64,000 nucleotides of DNA from Marivirga aurantiaca (GCF_016679925.1 NZ_JAEQBW010000002.1:310001-374000); one strand, 5' to 3'. Positions 44,201-51,941 are shown, counted from the stretch's first letter. Notes: a model not told the origin generated them from the sequence alone. Made by a program: numbers and translations.

Positions 44201-46125
44201 TATCACAAGTAGGTAAAATTGCCATAGTTACCAGTAACTCGACTGAACTATTAAGAAACATTAATAGTGAAACAGGTAATTATTCAATAACTGTTCATAC
44301 AACACCTAGAGATGGAGCAGCTATAAAGCATAATTTTACTTATAAGATTGATTTTGGATCGTTCACTCTATTTTCAGAACAAAATCTTGCTGATTATTTT
44401 AATCCAACAGAAGCATCGCTTAAGGCAGACTTAGAGACTGTAATATCAGGTATAAATGATATTGACAATTTAACGGATGGCGATATTGATAATCTGAAGA
44501 CTATAGCTGCTTGTTCCAGCACTTTTTTGGATACTGACACCAGGTATAGATTGATAAAAGCAATTCTGAATAATAGTTTTTTTAATACTCTTGAATACAA
44601 GGAGGATCTAGTGCTTGATTTGATAAGAACAACTCAAAGTGGAGCGGATTCGAAATCCTTATATAATAAAATAAGTAGTGACAATTCTTTAATTGAAGAA
44701 TTACTCGATGATTTAGATAATATTACGGGTGGCAAAGGTAATGAAAATAATTACGATCGCTTAGCCATAGAATATATAACACTATTTTATAAAGGTTTTA
44801 CATCCGCTGAATTAGAAAATCTTTATAATGATCCAAATGTAATTCCAAACGATTATAAAATATTTTTTAATGGCTTCTCTGAAAATTCTAGCCTTATTTG
44901 TGCCCCATGGCTAATAGAGGCTACAAAAAATGGCAGCCAGGTTAAGTTTAATGAAAATATTCAGAAAACAAATGCTCAGAATACTCATGGAGCGGGTTCA
45001 ATCCAACCTTGTGTAATTATAGGTTCAGAAGAATACACTTTGGATCTGAACAAACTAGTAGCCATTGATGTAAGTGCTACTTTAAGTGAAGAGTTAGGCA
45101 TTACCTCAGGGATTTATGTAATGCCAGTTTTTGCATATTATGTGCTGGTAAGTGCAGACCAAAACCAGAAACTAAAAGAAGCAGTCGAAACTTTTGTTTT
45201 TATTGCTGGTTTAGTAACACCTTTTGATGAATTTTATTTCTTAGGCAAGGCTTTAAGGTTAGCCAAAACAGCTGTAAGGTCAACTCGTTTTTCAAAAGTT
45301 AAAAATGTTGCCGAGTCTGGAGGTAATAAAATCGTTGTAGAACTTGATGCTGATGGACTTAAACTTAAAACTGATTCAGACGGTAAATTAGTTGATTTTG
45401 TTGATTTTAAAGCTATAGGCGGGACAGGTAAGTCTGCAATACTTGAAAAACTTAATGCTTTAGGAGATTTAACTCACGCTAAAAATTTTGTTAATAGTTT
45501 AGATGATGTTGCGGATGCTTCAATATTATCTAATTTAAATAATATAGGGAATGCTCAGTTACAAAAGTTAAATACATTTTATAAGAATAGGCCTTCTCCT
45601 GAAGGGTTTTCAAAAACTGATTTTGATTTCACTGCAACAAAAGTATTGGAAAATGGAAATGAAGTTTCAGTTACATTTAAACATGGTTTACCAGATTTCA
45701 GAAACCACTCTCCAAGCTTTAATTTTACTGATGGTACACCAGTTGGGAAGTTTAAATATCAATCACAAAATTTAACAGGTTATGGGACTGATTTCAAAGA
45801 AGCGAATACAGCTTTAGCCAAAAAATTTGGAATTGAAAAAGTTAATAATCAATGGCCTCAAACAAATGCAGAAGGATATTTACAGAATGGTGACTTTAGA
45901 TGGAGAAAAACAGGGACTAACTTTTCACAAAGATTTGAATTACTAGAAAATGGAGAATGGGTGGAATATACTTGGCATCATTTCGAAGATGGGACTACAA
46001 TGTTCCCTGTAAAAAGTAGTATTCATTCAACTTCGGATGGAGGTTTTGCTCATCCAGGAGGGGGAGCTATTTTAGGTGATGGTACGGTTACATTGAAGGA
46101 TATATTTAATTTCTCTGGTTTTTAA
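41245..46125 (+). CDS. Polymorphic toxin: Fn3, HExxH pre-toxin peptidase, WHH nuclease tip
   Basis: 1626 aa. A signal peptide (to ~37, LQLNAQAQ) is followed by a beta-sandwich N-terminal part, an Fn3 domain (~309-392) and a helical Ala/Glu/Asp-rich stretch (~500-595). Next is a metallopeptidase-like domain with HELGHGAFRLEH at ~879-890 followed by NLMDYNGG and KYQWDLIHNP. This is the pre-toxin processing peptidase arrangement known from Bacteroidota polymorphic toxins. A long, AT-richer region then leads to a C-terminal tip with TWHHFEDG (Trp1577-His-His) and DGGFAHPGGG, typical of HNH/Endo VII (WHH) nuclease toxins. The tip probably cuts nucleic acid in a rival cell. No T9SS C-terminal domain is visible. 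The gene ends in a 3-nt convergent overlap with a SUKH immunity gene. Confidence 0.88.
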   Translation: MRYLRNLHIQFIAYIKKAFSLPILALMSLLLLQLNAQAQISRYPVDASVLLTPPYSVYLSDYAEAANPLFRLNLRLTDQEKFNYQVKLRISIESLEGLTIRTRPGFVSTPIYLEPNQILSLTGADIAPYFNLNNLEVTGNGSNSVKNSGRLPESIYTVKVEVLDYSRNQVVSNVATTMAWIIMSQPPIPINPLDREMLEVFEMQRVRLTWAAQHQQLPNMGRIVYQVKVVELPDETTDPNNALLSLPPIINSQTYNTWFDIDFSVATLIPGKHYAWQIIASDEDGRSRFKNGGRSPVQQFQYGQLCFGPLDVSAESLDSRRIKISWDNNEGNTRYNIRYKEDAPNAEWFSTSDIYVKSATVNDLKPNTKYLYQIKGYCNVVPTEFSESYSIRTDEESAADFVCGVTPADWNLENVELLESLNKGDVFYAADFDIKVIEVSGGAGQYSGEGLVVVPMMNHMKIKVAFTNVKINTESRLVEGKVIVIGGVVQLLDDATRDKIFSIVENIDGLFDQLEDYLGSAAELLDVIDGINETIDNLQNDEGLPDEVADALDEAGVKLGEAAEALASGDVSGAIDLVEEAANIVKDALAEVGAQPNTPDPGPDSGNTVPLYDGNPVLANFAPSAQQKYGFDAVRDNYALVNYPQQEILGNNYKMAYKAISSTDLEYLDAGFSGNNDIGQYIGYRTSYMTTTKMGEASQNKQSLSLLGTGDGQDDELVAFMKVLNEEDKEEEVITGAIKIASYQPGTEQLMVVPVNGATYPFNEGNLQQKLNDIYKQALTGFSVTVAPDFAVSDWDENDDRKLDNGASGMLSNYPKEMRNILRAYKNEKGFTDNTYYIFLVKEPENTNRVAYMPRKKQAGFVFTDKHNTEEEIVTTIAHELGHGAFRLEHTFVNGTVAPNSTDNLMDYNGGKFLHKYQWDLIHNPVSMITLFDADEDGAYDMSDNTLYYKIIQEVRCSLYSGDNFEGQQYIDRVPTSDKRNILMNLSQVGKIAIVTSNSTELLRNINSETGNYSITVHTTPRDGAAIKHNFTYKIDFGSFTLFSEQNLADYFNPTEASLKADLETVISGINDIDNLTDGDIDNLKTIAACSSTFLDTDTRYRLIKAILNNSFFNTLEYKEDLVLDLIRTTQSGADSKSLYNKISSDNSLIEELLDDLDNITGGKGNENNYDRLAIEYITLFYKGFTSAELENLYNDPNVIPNDYKIFFNGFSENSSLICAPWLIEATKNGSQVKFNENIQKTNAQNTHGAGSIQPCVIIGSEEYTLDLNKLVAIDVSATLSEELGITSGIYVMPVFAYYVLVSADQNQKLKEAVETFVFIAGLVTPFDEFYFLGKALRLAKTAVRSTRFSKVKNVAESGGNKIVVELDADGLKLKTDSDGKLVDFVDFKAIGGTGKSAILEKLNALGDLTHAKNFVNSLDDVADASILSNLNNIGNAQLQKLNTFYKNRPSPEGFSKTDFDFTATKVLENGNEVSVTFKHGLPDFRNHSPSFNFTDGTPVGKFKYQSQNLTGYGTDFKEANTALAKKFGIEKVNNQWPQTNAEGYLQNGDFRWRKTGTNFSQRFELLENGEWVEYTWHHFEDGTTMFPVKSSIHSTSDGGFAHPGGGAILGDGTVTLKDIFNFSGF

Positions 46126-46553
46126 TTAAGGAAACTTATTTGTTGTAATTGGCTGATGAATTCAAAGATATTTTTAGATATTTTTACAAATCTTTCATCA
46201 GTCATTTCGTTTAATACATAAATTTCATCATTGTCTAATGAAACACAAATTCCGCCATTATGAATCCCAGATGTTATAATTGGTAGCATTCTATCATTTT
46301 GATAATAATCACCTGTATTTGAGTATACTTTTAATCGGTCTACTAAACTTTTGCGAAACCCTTCATATCCTAAATCTTCATTAGGATGTATGACATGGTG
46401 ATTTTCATTAGGTGTTAGTGAATTTAAGACAAATGTTTGGCAAAAGGTTTTAAATATTGGAGGCAAAGAAACATTAAATTCTTTTTCTAATTCATCAACA
46501 TAGCCTTTTTGCTCATTGGGTACTAATTCAAAATTTCCAAATATATTATTCAT
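46122..46553 (-). CDS. SUKH (SMI1/KNR4) family immunity protein
   Basis: 143 aa. The start FELVPNEQKGYVDELEKEFNVSLPPIFKTFCQ is the SUKH pattern: helix, then a L-P-x-x-Y/F-K motif. The middle LPIITSGIHNGGICVSLDNDEIYVLNEM corresponds to the family core strand with G-x-x-x-G-D/I. SUKH proteins are immunity factors for nuclease toxins, including HNH types. It faces the toxin gene: the two stop codons overlap (46122-46125), so it has its own promoter upstream near 46560-46700 and is not in the toxin operon. It is the likely antidote to the WHH nuclease tip; this pairing is inferred from position and family. Confidence 0.85.
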   Translation of the reverse strand: MNNIFGNFELVPNEQKGYVDELEKEFNVSLPPIFKTFCQTFVLNSLTPNENHHVIHPNEDLGYEGFRKSLVDRLKVYSNTGDYYQNDRMLPIITSGIHNGGICVSLDNDEIYVLNEMTDERFVKISKNIFEFISQLQQISFLN

Positions 46554-46844
46554 ATTTATTATTTATTGTGCATCCTTCAGTTTAAATTCACGCCCATTCA
46601 AAAAAAAATATGTTTTTTCGGTTTAAATCTATCGCTAATTTCTACGCATATTCTTTAAATTTTTAATCATATTGATCTTTGCAAAAATAAATATAGTTCT
46701 TTACAAAGCAAATCAATTTGCTTTATTGATAATGTTCTTTAGTGACTCAATAGCACACGTTGTGTAGCAAACTTAAATGAATGCTTATTAAAATTAACAC
46801 AATTCAGATGGCACAATTAGATATATCATTGAAATGAAGGAATT
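46554..46844. other. Divergent intergenic region with a 20-bp palindrome
   Basis: This lies between the SUKH gene (minus) and the NADAR gene (plus). AAAGCAAAT (46705-46713) and ATTTGCTTT (46716-46724) form a perfect palindrome with a 2-nt centre, a possible operator. Nearby, ACACGTTGTGT (46757-46767) is a second small palindrome. Both divergent promoters must lie here; no clean TAnnTTTG box was found. Confidence 0.4.
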
Positions 46845-47669
46845 ATGATTAAATTAACTGAAGAAGAAATAAAAAATCTTTCAAGGCAAGAAAGATACAA
46901 TTATTATGAAAAACTAAGGAATTACGAATGGTCTAAACTAACTTGGGAGGAAAAAAAAGATTCAATACTATCTGATTATGAATTTATCATAAATAAAAGG
47001 GGGATTGAATATATTACTCTTGAAGAGTCGATAGAATTTGCACTTAAAAACGAACCAAACGAAAGGTCAAATTATGTAACTCCTTTGGTAGAGCAATATT
47101 TTAAGAGATTAGAAAATGAAAAGTTCACTTTTTTCTGGGAAACTAGTTCTCCATTTTCACAATGGCATAAATCAAAATTTTTAGCTTCGACTTGTTTAAT
47201 TCAAGGGGTATGTCTTGATAATTTAAAACGTAAAGATGTTTTAAAAGACAAGTTCCCTTTAATCACTCAAGAATACTCATCCGCAGAGCAATTTATGATG
47301 TATCATAAAGCTATAGTTTTTCTTGACATAAATATTGCAGAGGAAATTATGTCGACAAATGATGTCCGTAAAATAAAAAACTTAGGACGTAAAGTTGAGA
47401 ATTATGATGGAAAAGTTTGGGAGTACTATAGAAGCAATATAGTTTATGAAGGTAACAAAGCAAAATTTACTCAAAATGAAGAATTGAAACAAGCTTTATT
47501 TTCAACTAAAGGGACTACACTTGTTGAAGCTGCTCCTAATGATATCATATGGGGTATTGGTTTATCTGAAGATGACACTAGATCATTAAAACGTGAAACT
47601 TGGAAGGGTAAAAATTTACTTGGTGAAATACTCACTAATATAAGAGTTGAATTATTGGGCGAATATTAA
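46845..47669 (+). CDS. NADAR family (YbiA/DUF1768) protein
   Basis: 274 aa. An N-terminal charged ~75-residue extension precedes the NADAR domain. Domain landmarks are FFWETSSPFSQWHKSKF (~97-113), YSSAEQFMMYHKA with the conserved Glu, GRKVENYDGKVWEYYRSNIVYEG, KFTQNEELKQALFSTKGTTLVEAAPNDIIWGIGLS and WKGKNLLGEILTNIR. NADAR domains are N-glycosidases acting on ADP-ribose derivatives. Some act as antitoxins that remove ADP-ribose from guanine in DNA, and E. coli YbiA acts on a riboflavin intermediate. Here it lies in a toxin/immunity island, so an immunity or defence role against an ADP-ribosyltransferase is attractive, but no such transferase is in the window. Confidence 0.88.
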   Translation: MIKLTEEEIKNLSRQERYNYYEKLRNYEWSKLTWEEKKDSILSDYEFIINKRGIEYITLEESIEFALKNEPNERSNYVTPLVEQYFKRLENEKFTFFWETSSPFSQWHKSKFLASTCLIQGVCLDNLKRKDVLKDKFPLITQEYSSAEQFMMYHKAIVFLDINIAEEIMSTNDVRKIKNLGRKVENYDGKVWEYYRSNIVYEGNKAKFTQNEELKQALFSTKGTTLVEAAPNDIIWGIGLSEDDTRSLKRETWKGKNLLGEILTNIRVELLGEY

Positions 47670-47673
47670 TGAA

Positions 47674-47811
47674 ATGACGTTATTTCGCGAGTCCCACCCG
47701 TTGATGCGAGCTTTTAGCTCATATCTTAAGCAAACCCTGCTAGCTCAGCTATTGATTACTCAGTATGGAAGGTCTGTGAGATGTGCATCTGATGTTGTAG
47801 TAGAAAAGTAA
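47674..47811 (+). pseudogene. Chimeric remnant ending in FISUMP-like YGRSVRC
   Basis: A 45-codon open frame ends QYGRSVRCASDVVVEK-stop. YGRSVRC followed by a few polar residues is the usual C-terminal end of the Fibrobacter succinogenes major paralogous (FISUMP) domain of surface proteins. The upstream part of the frame runs through a REP-like hairpin (47703-47725) and has no such content. It is best read as a recombination scar in front of the second toxin gene rather than a working gene. Confidence 0.35.
47703..47725. repeat. REP-like hairpin, copy A
   Basis: GATGCGAGCT (47703-47712) and AGCTCATATC (47716-47725) pair with one mismatch and one G-U around TTT. The sequence is a diverged copy of the hairpin at 52366-52386 (GTGCGAGCT-TGT-AGCTCGTAC). 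Confidence 0.6.
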
Positions 47812-47823
47812 TTAAAGACCCCC

Positions 47824-50319
47824 ATGCAGAGCATGGCGGGAACGGGGGCTTATGCTCAAGGTGGTGTATCTATAACAGATAGATTAGATAGTCTTAAGGA
47901 CCAGACTGGATTCGATTATCTTTCGATAGTACACTGCGAATCATGTGAAGGTAAGGAACAAAACCTGATTTTACCAGAAGAGGCTAATTTTGTTGACATC
48001 GAAGGTATTAGTCATAATGTGAGCTTTACCAATACAATAAATCAGAGTTTGGAACTCGATAAGGTTGAATCAATTTTAAATGCCGATAACTCTATCGCCT
48101 GTTTTATATACTATTTTAAATCAGAAGACAACCAATCAGTTCAACTTAACGCATCGAGTTCCAATTATTCTGGTAATATCAATGCCCCATTACTACAAAT
48201 GTTTGATAGATATAATCAAACAAAAGTAATAGATTGTACTGATCAACTTTCTGGAGATTGGAGGAATGAAATTTGTAGTAATACTGAATCTAGTTTTGAT
48301 ATCATTTCGTTGTTTGATTCAAATTATTTTGATCAATTACTTGCTACCTTAGAAACCTGCCTTGAAAATGTTGAGCCTGAATTAAGCGAAGGCGATATTC
48401 TTAATATTCTGTCTGAATTATCGAATGAGTCAAGACAGAATCAAAAAGTGCAATTTGCTTATAATAATAAGGTATATGAACTGCAGAATGGTCAGTTAAC
48501 TGAATCGGAGAATCCATTAAGTAGCTCTGATATTGAAAGCGGAAACTGGTCTGATAGCAACTATGATATGTTATTCAGATTTGCGTTAAACGAATCAGAT
48601 AATATAGTTATTCAAAGTGCTGGTATAAGATCAAATATCACACTATTTGATGCAAGCAAAGAAGTTGATCTTACTACCCTTTCAGAAAATCTAAAACTGA
48701 AAGGGAATCAGTTACTGTTAAATTATGATATAAAAGAAGTATCAACCACTCCTGCTGAAAAACAAGGCTCCTTTGATACTGAGGCATTTCCTGGAGGTGG
48801 TAAAATAGATGTAAAAACAGATGTCTCCTTTTTTAAGATTGTATTTGAGGGATCGGCCTTAATGGGAGAATTGCTTAAAACAGGTAATATTGAAGAGCCA
48901 ACTTATTTAGAATCACCAGCAGAACTGCCTGTAATAAGATGTCCGCCTGTATTGACTGGAGGTACGGAGGCTGCTTTAAGAGAGGTTACCGATATCACAG
49001 GTACGGTTGTTATGATATATGATGTTGCCGTAGATGAAGAAGCTAGGAATCAGGCTTACAATGGATTGGTAACCATTAAGGGTCAAATGCTTGATGACCC
49101 TAATTCTTTATGGCCCCTATTGGGTGAAGCACTTTTGGAGGAAGCCACAGGCAATTCCTTACAAGATTGGGGACAAGCCACTCAAGATGATATTGACTTA
49201 GGTAAGAGTAAACATACCTATGCTAAAGGAACCTTTCGAATAACGGCTTCAATCATTTTTGGTGGAAAGTTCTTGGCCAGGTTGCCAAAAATAGCAGATG
49301 ATATCATCTCAAAATTATTGCTGTCAAAGGGACGAATAAAAATTAAAGACGTAGCAGAATTATCTGCTGAATTACAAGCAAAGCTTGATGAGCTACTAGC
49401 AAAAATTAAACAATTACCAGAGAATGGTAAAAAGTTTTTTGAAGATTTTGCAGATGCCACTAACGAGATGTTGGAAGCCTTCCTAAATAACCCTAACTTG
49501 GTGGACTCGTGGAAAGGTATTGGAGACGCAGCAAAAAGAGCTAATCCGAATCTTTCTGATGCAGGCAAGATTCTTAGGAAAGATATCAAATCTCTTGAAG
49601 CTTTTGCAAAGTTTGATGCCGACCTGATCGGTAAAATAGGACAGCAAAGGTTTGATGATTTTATGACTAACCTGATAAAAGCAAATCCGAAATGCAAGAC
49701 ATGCGGAAATTCAGGAAGTTCTTTGGTGGGCAATTTAGATGATGTTCTCAATGATCTCCATGAGGTGGTTACCAAAAGGGTTAATTTTAGTGATGCTGAT
49801 GTGGCCAAGGGTTTTGATGATTTTCTAAAAGAAGCAGGAGAGCAAGCATCAAAAGCTAAAGGCGCAGCACTCTCTCTAAAAAAGATGGCCAGAAATTGGG
49901 CTCAGTTAACAGAAGGTGGATGGAGTCTAAAGGGATTTGAAGGAAATATCCCTGATATTGAAACTGGCCATAGACTTGATTTACTACTCAAAAAGACCGA
50001 AGGAGCCAGAGAGTTAGAGAAATCCATTGAGATGAAGAACTGGGGTTCTGCCAGAAGTATTTCAGGTAGCACATATGATCAGTTTAAAGCGTATATCTCA
50101 AGTGGGAAACAGTTCGATTATTATTCCAGCGATGGTTTAAGAGATGCCATGAAGGGGAATTTCCAGAATGTATTTAAAGATGCTTCTAAGGCGCAGGAGC
50201 TTTGGGATGCTAACCCGTCTCTTTTTGAAAATCTTGGATTCCCTGATGTTGATGCTTTAACTGGTGCAGCCAATGCAGGGCAACTTGTCAATCATCCGTT
50301 ACTTAACTTTGTAAAATAA
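47824..50319 (+). CDS. Polymorphic toxin with PD-(D/E)xK-like tip, signal peptide lost
   Basis: 831 aa. The N terminus MQSMAGTGAYAQGGVS looks like the last part of a signal peptide plus cleavage site; an in-frame stop (47809-47811) lies just upstream, so the front is missing. The long body (~15-480) is followed by a hydrophobic/helical pre-toxin region (TASIIFGGKFLARLPKIADD) and Lys-rich helices. The tip from ~690 contains Asp719 (HRLDLLLKK) and, 17 residues on, Glu736-Met-Lys738 (IEMKNWGS), the D...ExK pattern of restriction-endonuclease-fold nucleases. It is probably a DNase toxin domain. A putative immunity gene follows after 7 nt. Without a signal peptide it may be an orphan cassette not exported as it stands. 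Confidence 0.78.
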   Translation: MQSMAGTGAYAQGGVSITDRLDSLKDQTGFDYLSIVHCESCEGKEQNLILPEEANFVDIEGISHNVSFTNTINQSLELDKVESILNADNSIACFIYYFKSEDNQSVQLNASSSNYSGNINAPLLQMFDRYNQTKVIDCTDQLSGDWRNEICSNTESSFDIISLFDSNYFDQLLATLETCLENVEPELSEGDILNILSELSNESRQNQKVQFAYNNKVYELQNGQLTESENPLSSSDIESGNWSDSNYDMLFRFALNESDNIVIQSAGIRSNITLFDASKEVDLTTLSENLKLKGNQLLLNYDIKEVSTTPAEKQGSFDTEAFPGGGKIDVKTDVSFFKIVFEGSALMGELLKTGNIEEPTYLESPAELPVIRCPPVLTGGTEAALREVTDITGTVVMIYDVAVDEEARNQAYNGLVTIKGQMLDDPNSLWPLLGEALLEEATGNSLQDWGQATQDDIDLGKSKHTYAKGTFRITASIIFGGKFLARLPKIADDIISKLLLSKGRIKIKDVAELSAELQAKLDELLAKIKQLPENGKKFFEDFADATNEMLEAFLNNPNLVDSWKGIGDAAKRANPNLSDAGKILRKDIKSLEAFAKFDADLIGKIGQQRFDDFMTNLIKANPKCKTCGNSGSSLVGNLDDVLNDLHEVVTKRVNFSDADVAKGFDDFLKEAGEQASKAKGAALSLKKMARNWAQLTEGGWSLKGFEGNIPDIETGHRLDLLLKKTEGARELEKSIEMKNWGSARSISGSTYDQFKAYISSGKQFDYYSSDGLRDAMKGNFQNVFKDASKAQELWDANPSLFENLGFPDVDALTGAANAGQLVNHPLLNFVK

Positions 50320-50326
50320 AAAAAAT

Positions 50327-51310
50327 ATGTTCAAGAAGAAATACGTAATTGAAGATAAAGTAAACAAAGGTTTTTTGGTTGAAGCAGGTGAAATATTGTT
50401 ACAGGCAACTTCCTATTTAAAAAAAATCGATATTTGTACTGGAGATACTATTGTAGAGTCGAAACTAAATAGTGGACTGAATATTCAAAAAATAGAAAAG
50501 TCGAACGATTATTATATTGGTTTGGCTAGTGGTAAAATCGTTTTTTTTGATTGTCACTTAAAATTGAAAGAAGAAAAAACTATTAGGTATGTTGGATATC
50601 ATTTATACGATCAAAAGTATTTAGTTAAGATTTTAGATTATGATTACACTACTTTCAAAGGAAAGTATAGTGTATTTGATTTGCTTTCGGGGAATGACTT
50701 ATGGGAAATAGATACTGGCGAAATGATAAAAGTAGATTCAAACATAGCCTTTACAGCATCTTCAAAAGAAGTAGGAAAGAGAGACTTTGCTACCGGAGAG
50801 AGTGAATGGACTTATGAAATTGACAACGAGAATTTTGTTCCGGAACTAATTGGTGTTTTTAAGGACTTGGTGTTTTTTGGTTTGCAAAAAAAAGACAAGC
50901 TCATTGCTTTAGACCTTGCAACAGGAGCATTAAAATGGGAGAGAAAATCCTTTCCATCATTAAATCGTCTGGATCAAGAAAAGGGTGTTATCCATTCCAT
51001 ATCAAATGGCTATTGTAAGCTGAATGCGAGTACTGGTGAAGAAGTAGATACATTTATAGATCAAGAATACTTTAAAGGAGAGGGCGTCTTTAGTCAGCGA
51101 AATAACTATGCTATTGACGGGGATCATCTGATTACTACCGACTACAAAAAAGGAGTCATTGGGTCTTTTAATACCGTCACTCACAAGTTTGATTGGTTAC
51201 ATGAAGAAAAGGGGGTAAGCTTTCCAGCCCCCAGTCCGATTATCTATCAAGCTCCTTATTTATTAGTTCATGATAATAAAGGAACCCTTCATATTTTCGA
51301 AAAAGAATAA
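50327..51310 (+). CDS. PQQ-like beta-propeller protein, putative immunity
   Basis: 327 aa with no signal peptide, so cytoplasmic. It has repeated ~40-residue blade motifs of the PQQ/WD-like type: ALDLATGALKWERK, VFDLLSGNDLWEIDTGE, DFATGESEWTYEIDNE, KLNASTGEEVDTF, FNTVTHKFDWLHEE. These have a D-x-x-T/S-G-x-x-x-W core. Periplasmic PQQ-propellers are assembly factors, but this one is cytosolic and sits 7 nt behind a nuclease toxin gene, the usual place for an immunity gene. It would then bind the PD-(D/E)xK tip. The fold is well supported by the repeats; the immunity role is inference from position. Confidence 0.75.
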   Translation: MFKKKYVIEDKVNKGFLVEAGEILLQATSYLKKIDICTGDTIVESKLNSGLNIQKIEKSNDYYIGLASGKIVFFDCHLKLKEEKTIRYVGYHLYDQKYLVKILDYDYTTFKGKYSVFDLLSGNDLWEIDTGEMIKVDSNIAFTASSKEVGKRDFATGESEWTYEIDNENFVPELIGVFKDLVFFGLQKKDKLIALDLATGALKWERKSFPSLNRLDQEKGVIHSISNGYCKLNASTGEEVDTFIDQEYFKGEGVFSQRNNYAIDGDHLITTDYKKGVIGSFNTVTHKFDWLHEEKGVSFPAPSPIIYQAPYLLVHDNKGTLHIFEKE

Positions 51311-51909
51311 ATGAAGTCATTAAAATTTCTATATTACTCAATTTTCTTTTTTATCGCTGGGTTGTATTCAGTGCCAACTAGTCCTGAAGCTATTGGTTAC
51401 GAAAGAAATATTTCCTCTTCACAAATTGGTTTGTCGGAAGTATCGGTAAAATCGAAAGCCAGTTTCTTTTTAAGTAAACTTTCTGTTCAGCAAATTTCAG
51501 AAATCACGAAGAGAAAAGTCAGAAATATTTCTGATGAAACTAGAAGACTTCTGAAATCAGATAACATCAAACTTGTTATTTCTGAAGAAACAAAATGGCT
51601 TGGTCTAATTTAAAAAAAATCTCTACATTATCAATCCTATCTAAAGAGGCAGGTCAGTCTCGGGAAAATCAAGCATTTGATAAGTGTCATGAGTTGGTGG
51701 ACTCGTGGAAACGTATTGACAACCACCTCGGAGAAGCAGGCGAATTAGTCAGGAAAAACTCTGATGCACTAAAGCAAGTTGATGAAGCTATCAAAGAAGG
51801 GTTAGACGCAACAGATGCAATAGAAGATGCGGCTCAAACCTTAGGAAAGACCCCTCCGATGGCGCACGCGTGCCGCGTGTGCCACTTTGATTTCAAGAAA
51901 TATGATTAA
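51311..51909 (+). pseudogene. Decayed polymorphic-toxin fragment
   Basis: The first frame (51311-51613) encodes a signal-peptide-like start MKSLKFLYYSIFFFIAGLYS and a polar stretch of ~75 residues. A frameshift near the A run at ~51611 moves the reading to a second frame (from 51595). That frame reads ELVDSWKRIDNHLGEAGELVRK, closely matching LVDSWKGIGDAAKRANPNLSD in the second toxin. At DNA level TTGGTGGACTCGTGGAAA (51694-51711) is repeated at 49498-49515. The second frame ends inside the REP-like hairpin at 51860-51884. No toxin tip remains. Confidence 0.65.
51860..51884. repeat. GC-rich REP-like hairpin
   Basis: TGGCGCACGC (51860-51869) pairs with GCGTGTGCCA (51875-51884) with one G-U, loop GTGCC. 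It is far more GC-rich than the surrounding DNA and truncates the decayed toxin frame. Confidence 0.75.
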
Positions 51910-51941
51910 CTTGTATCATTCCATCAAAACCTAGAGTTGCA

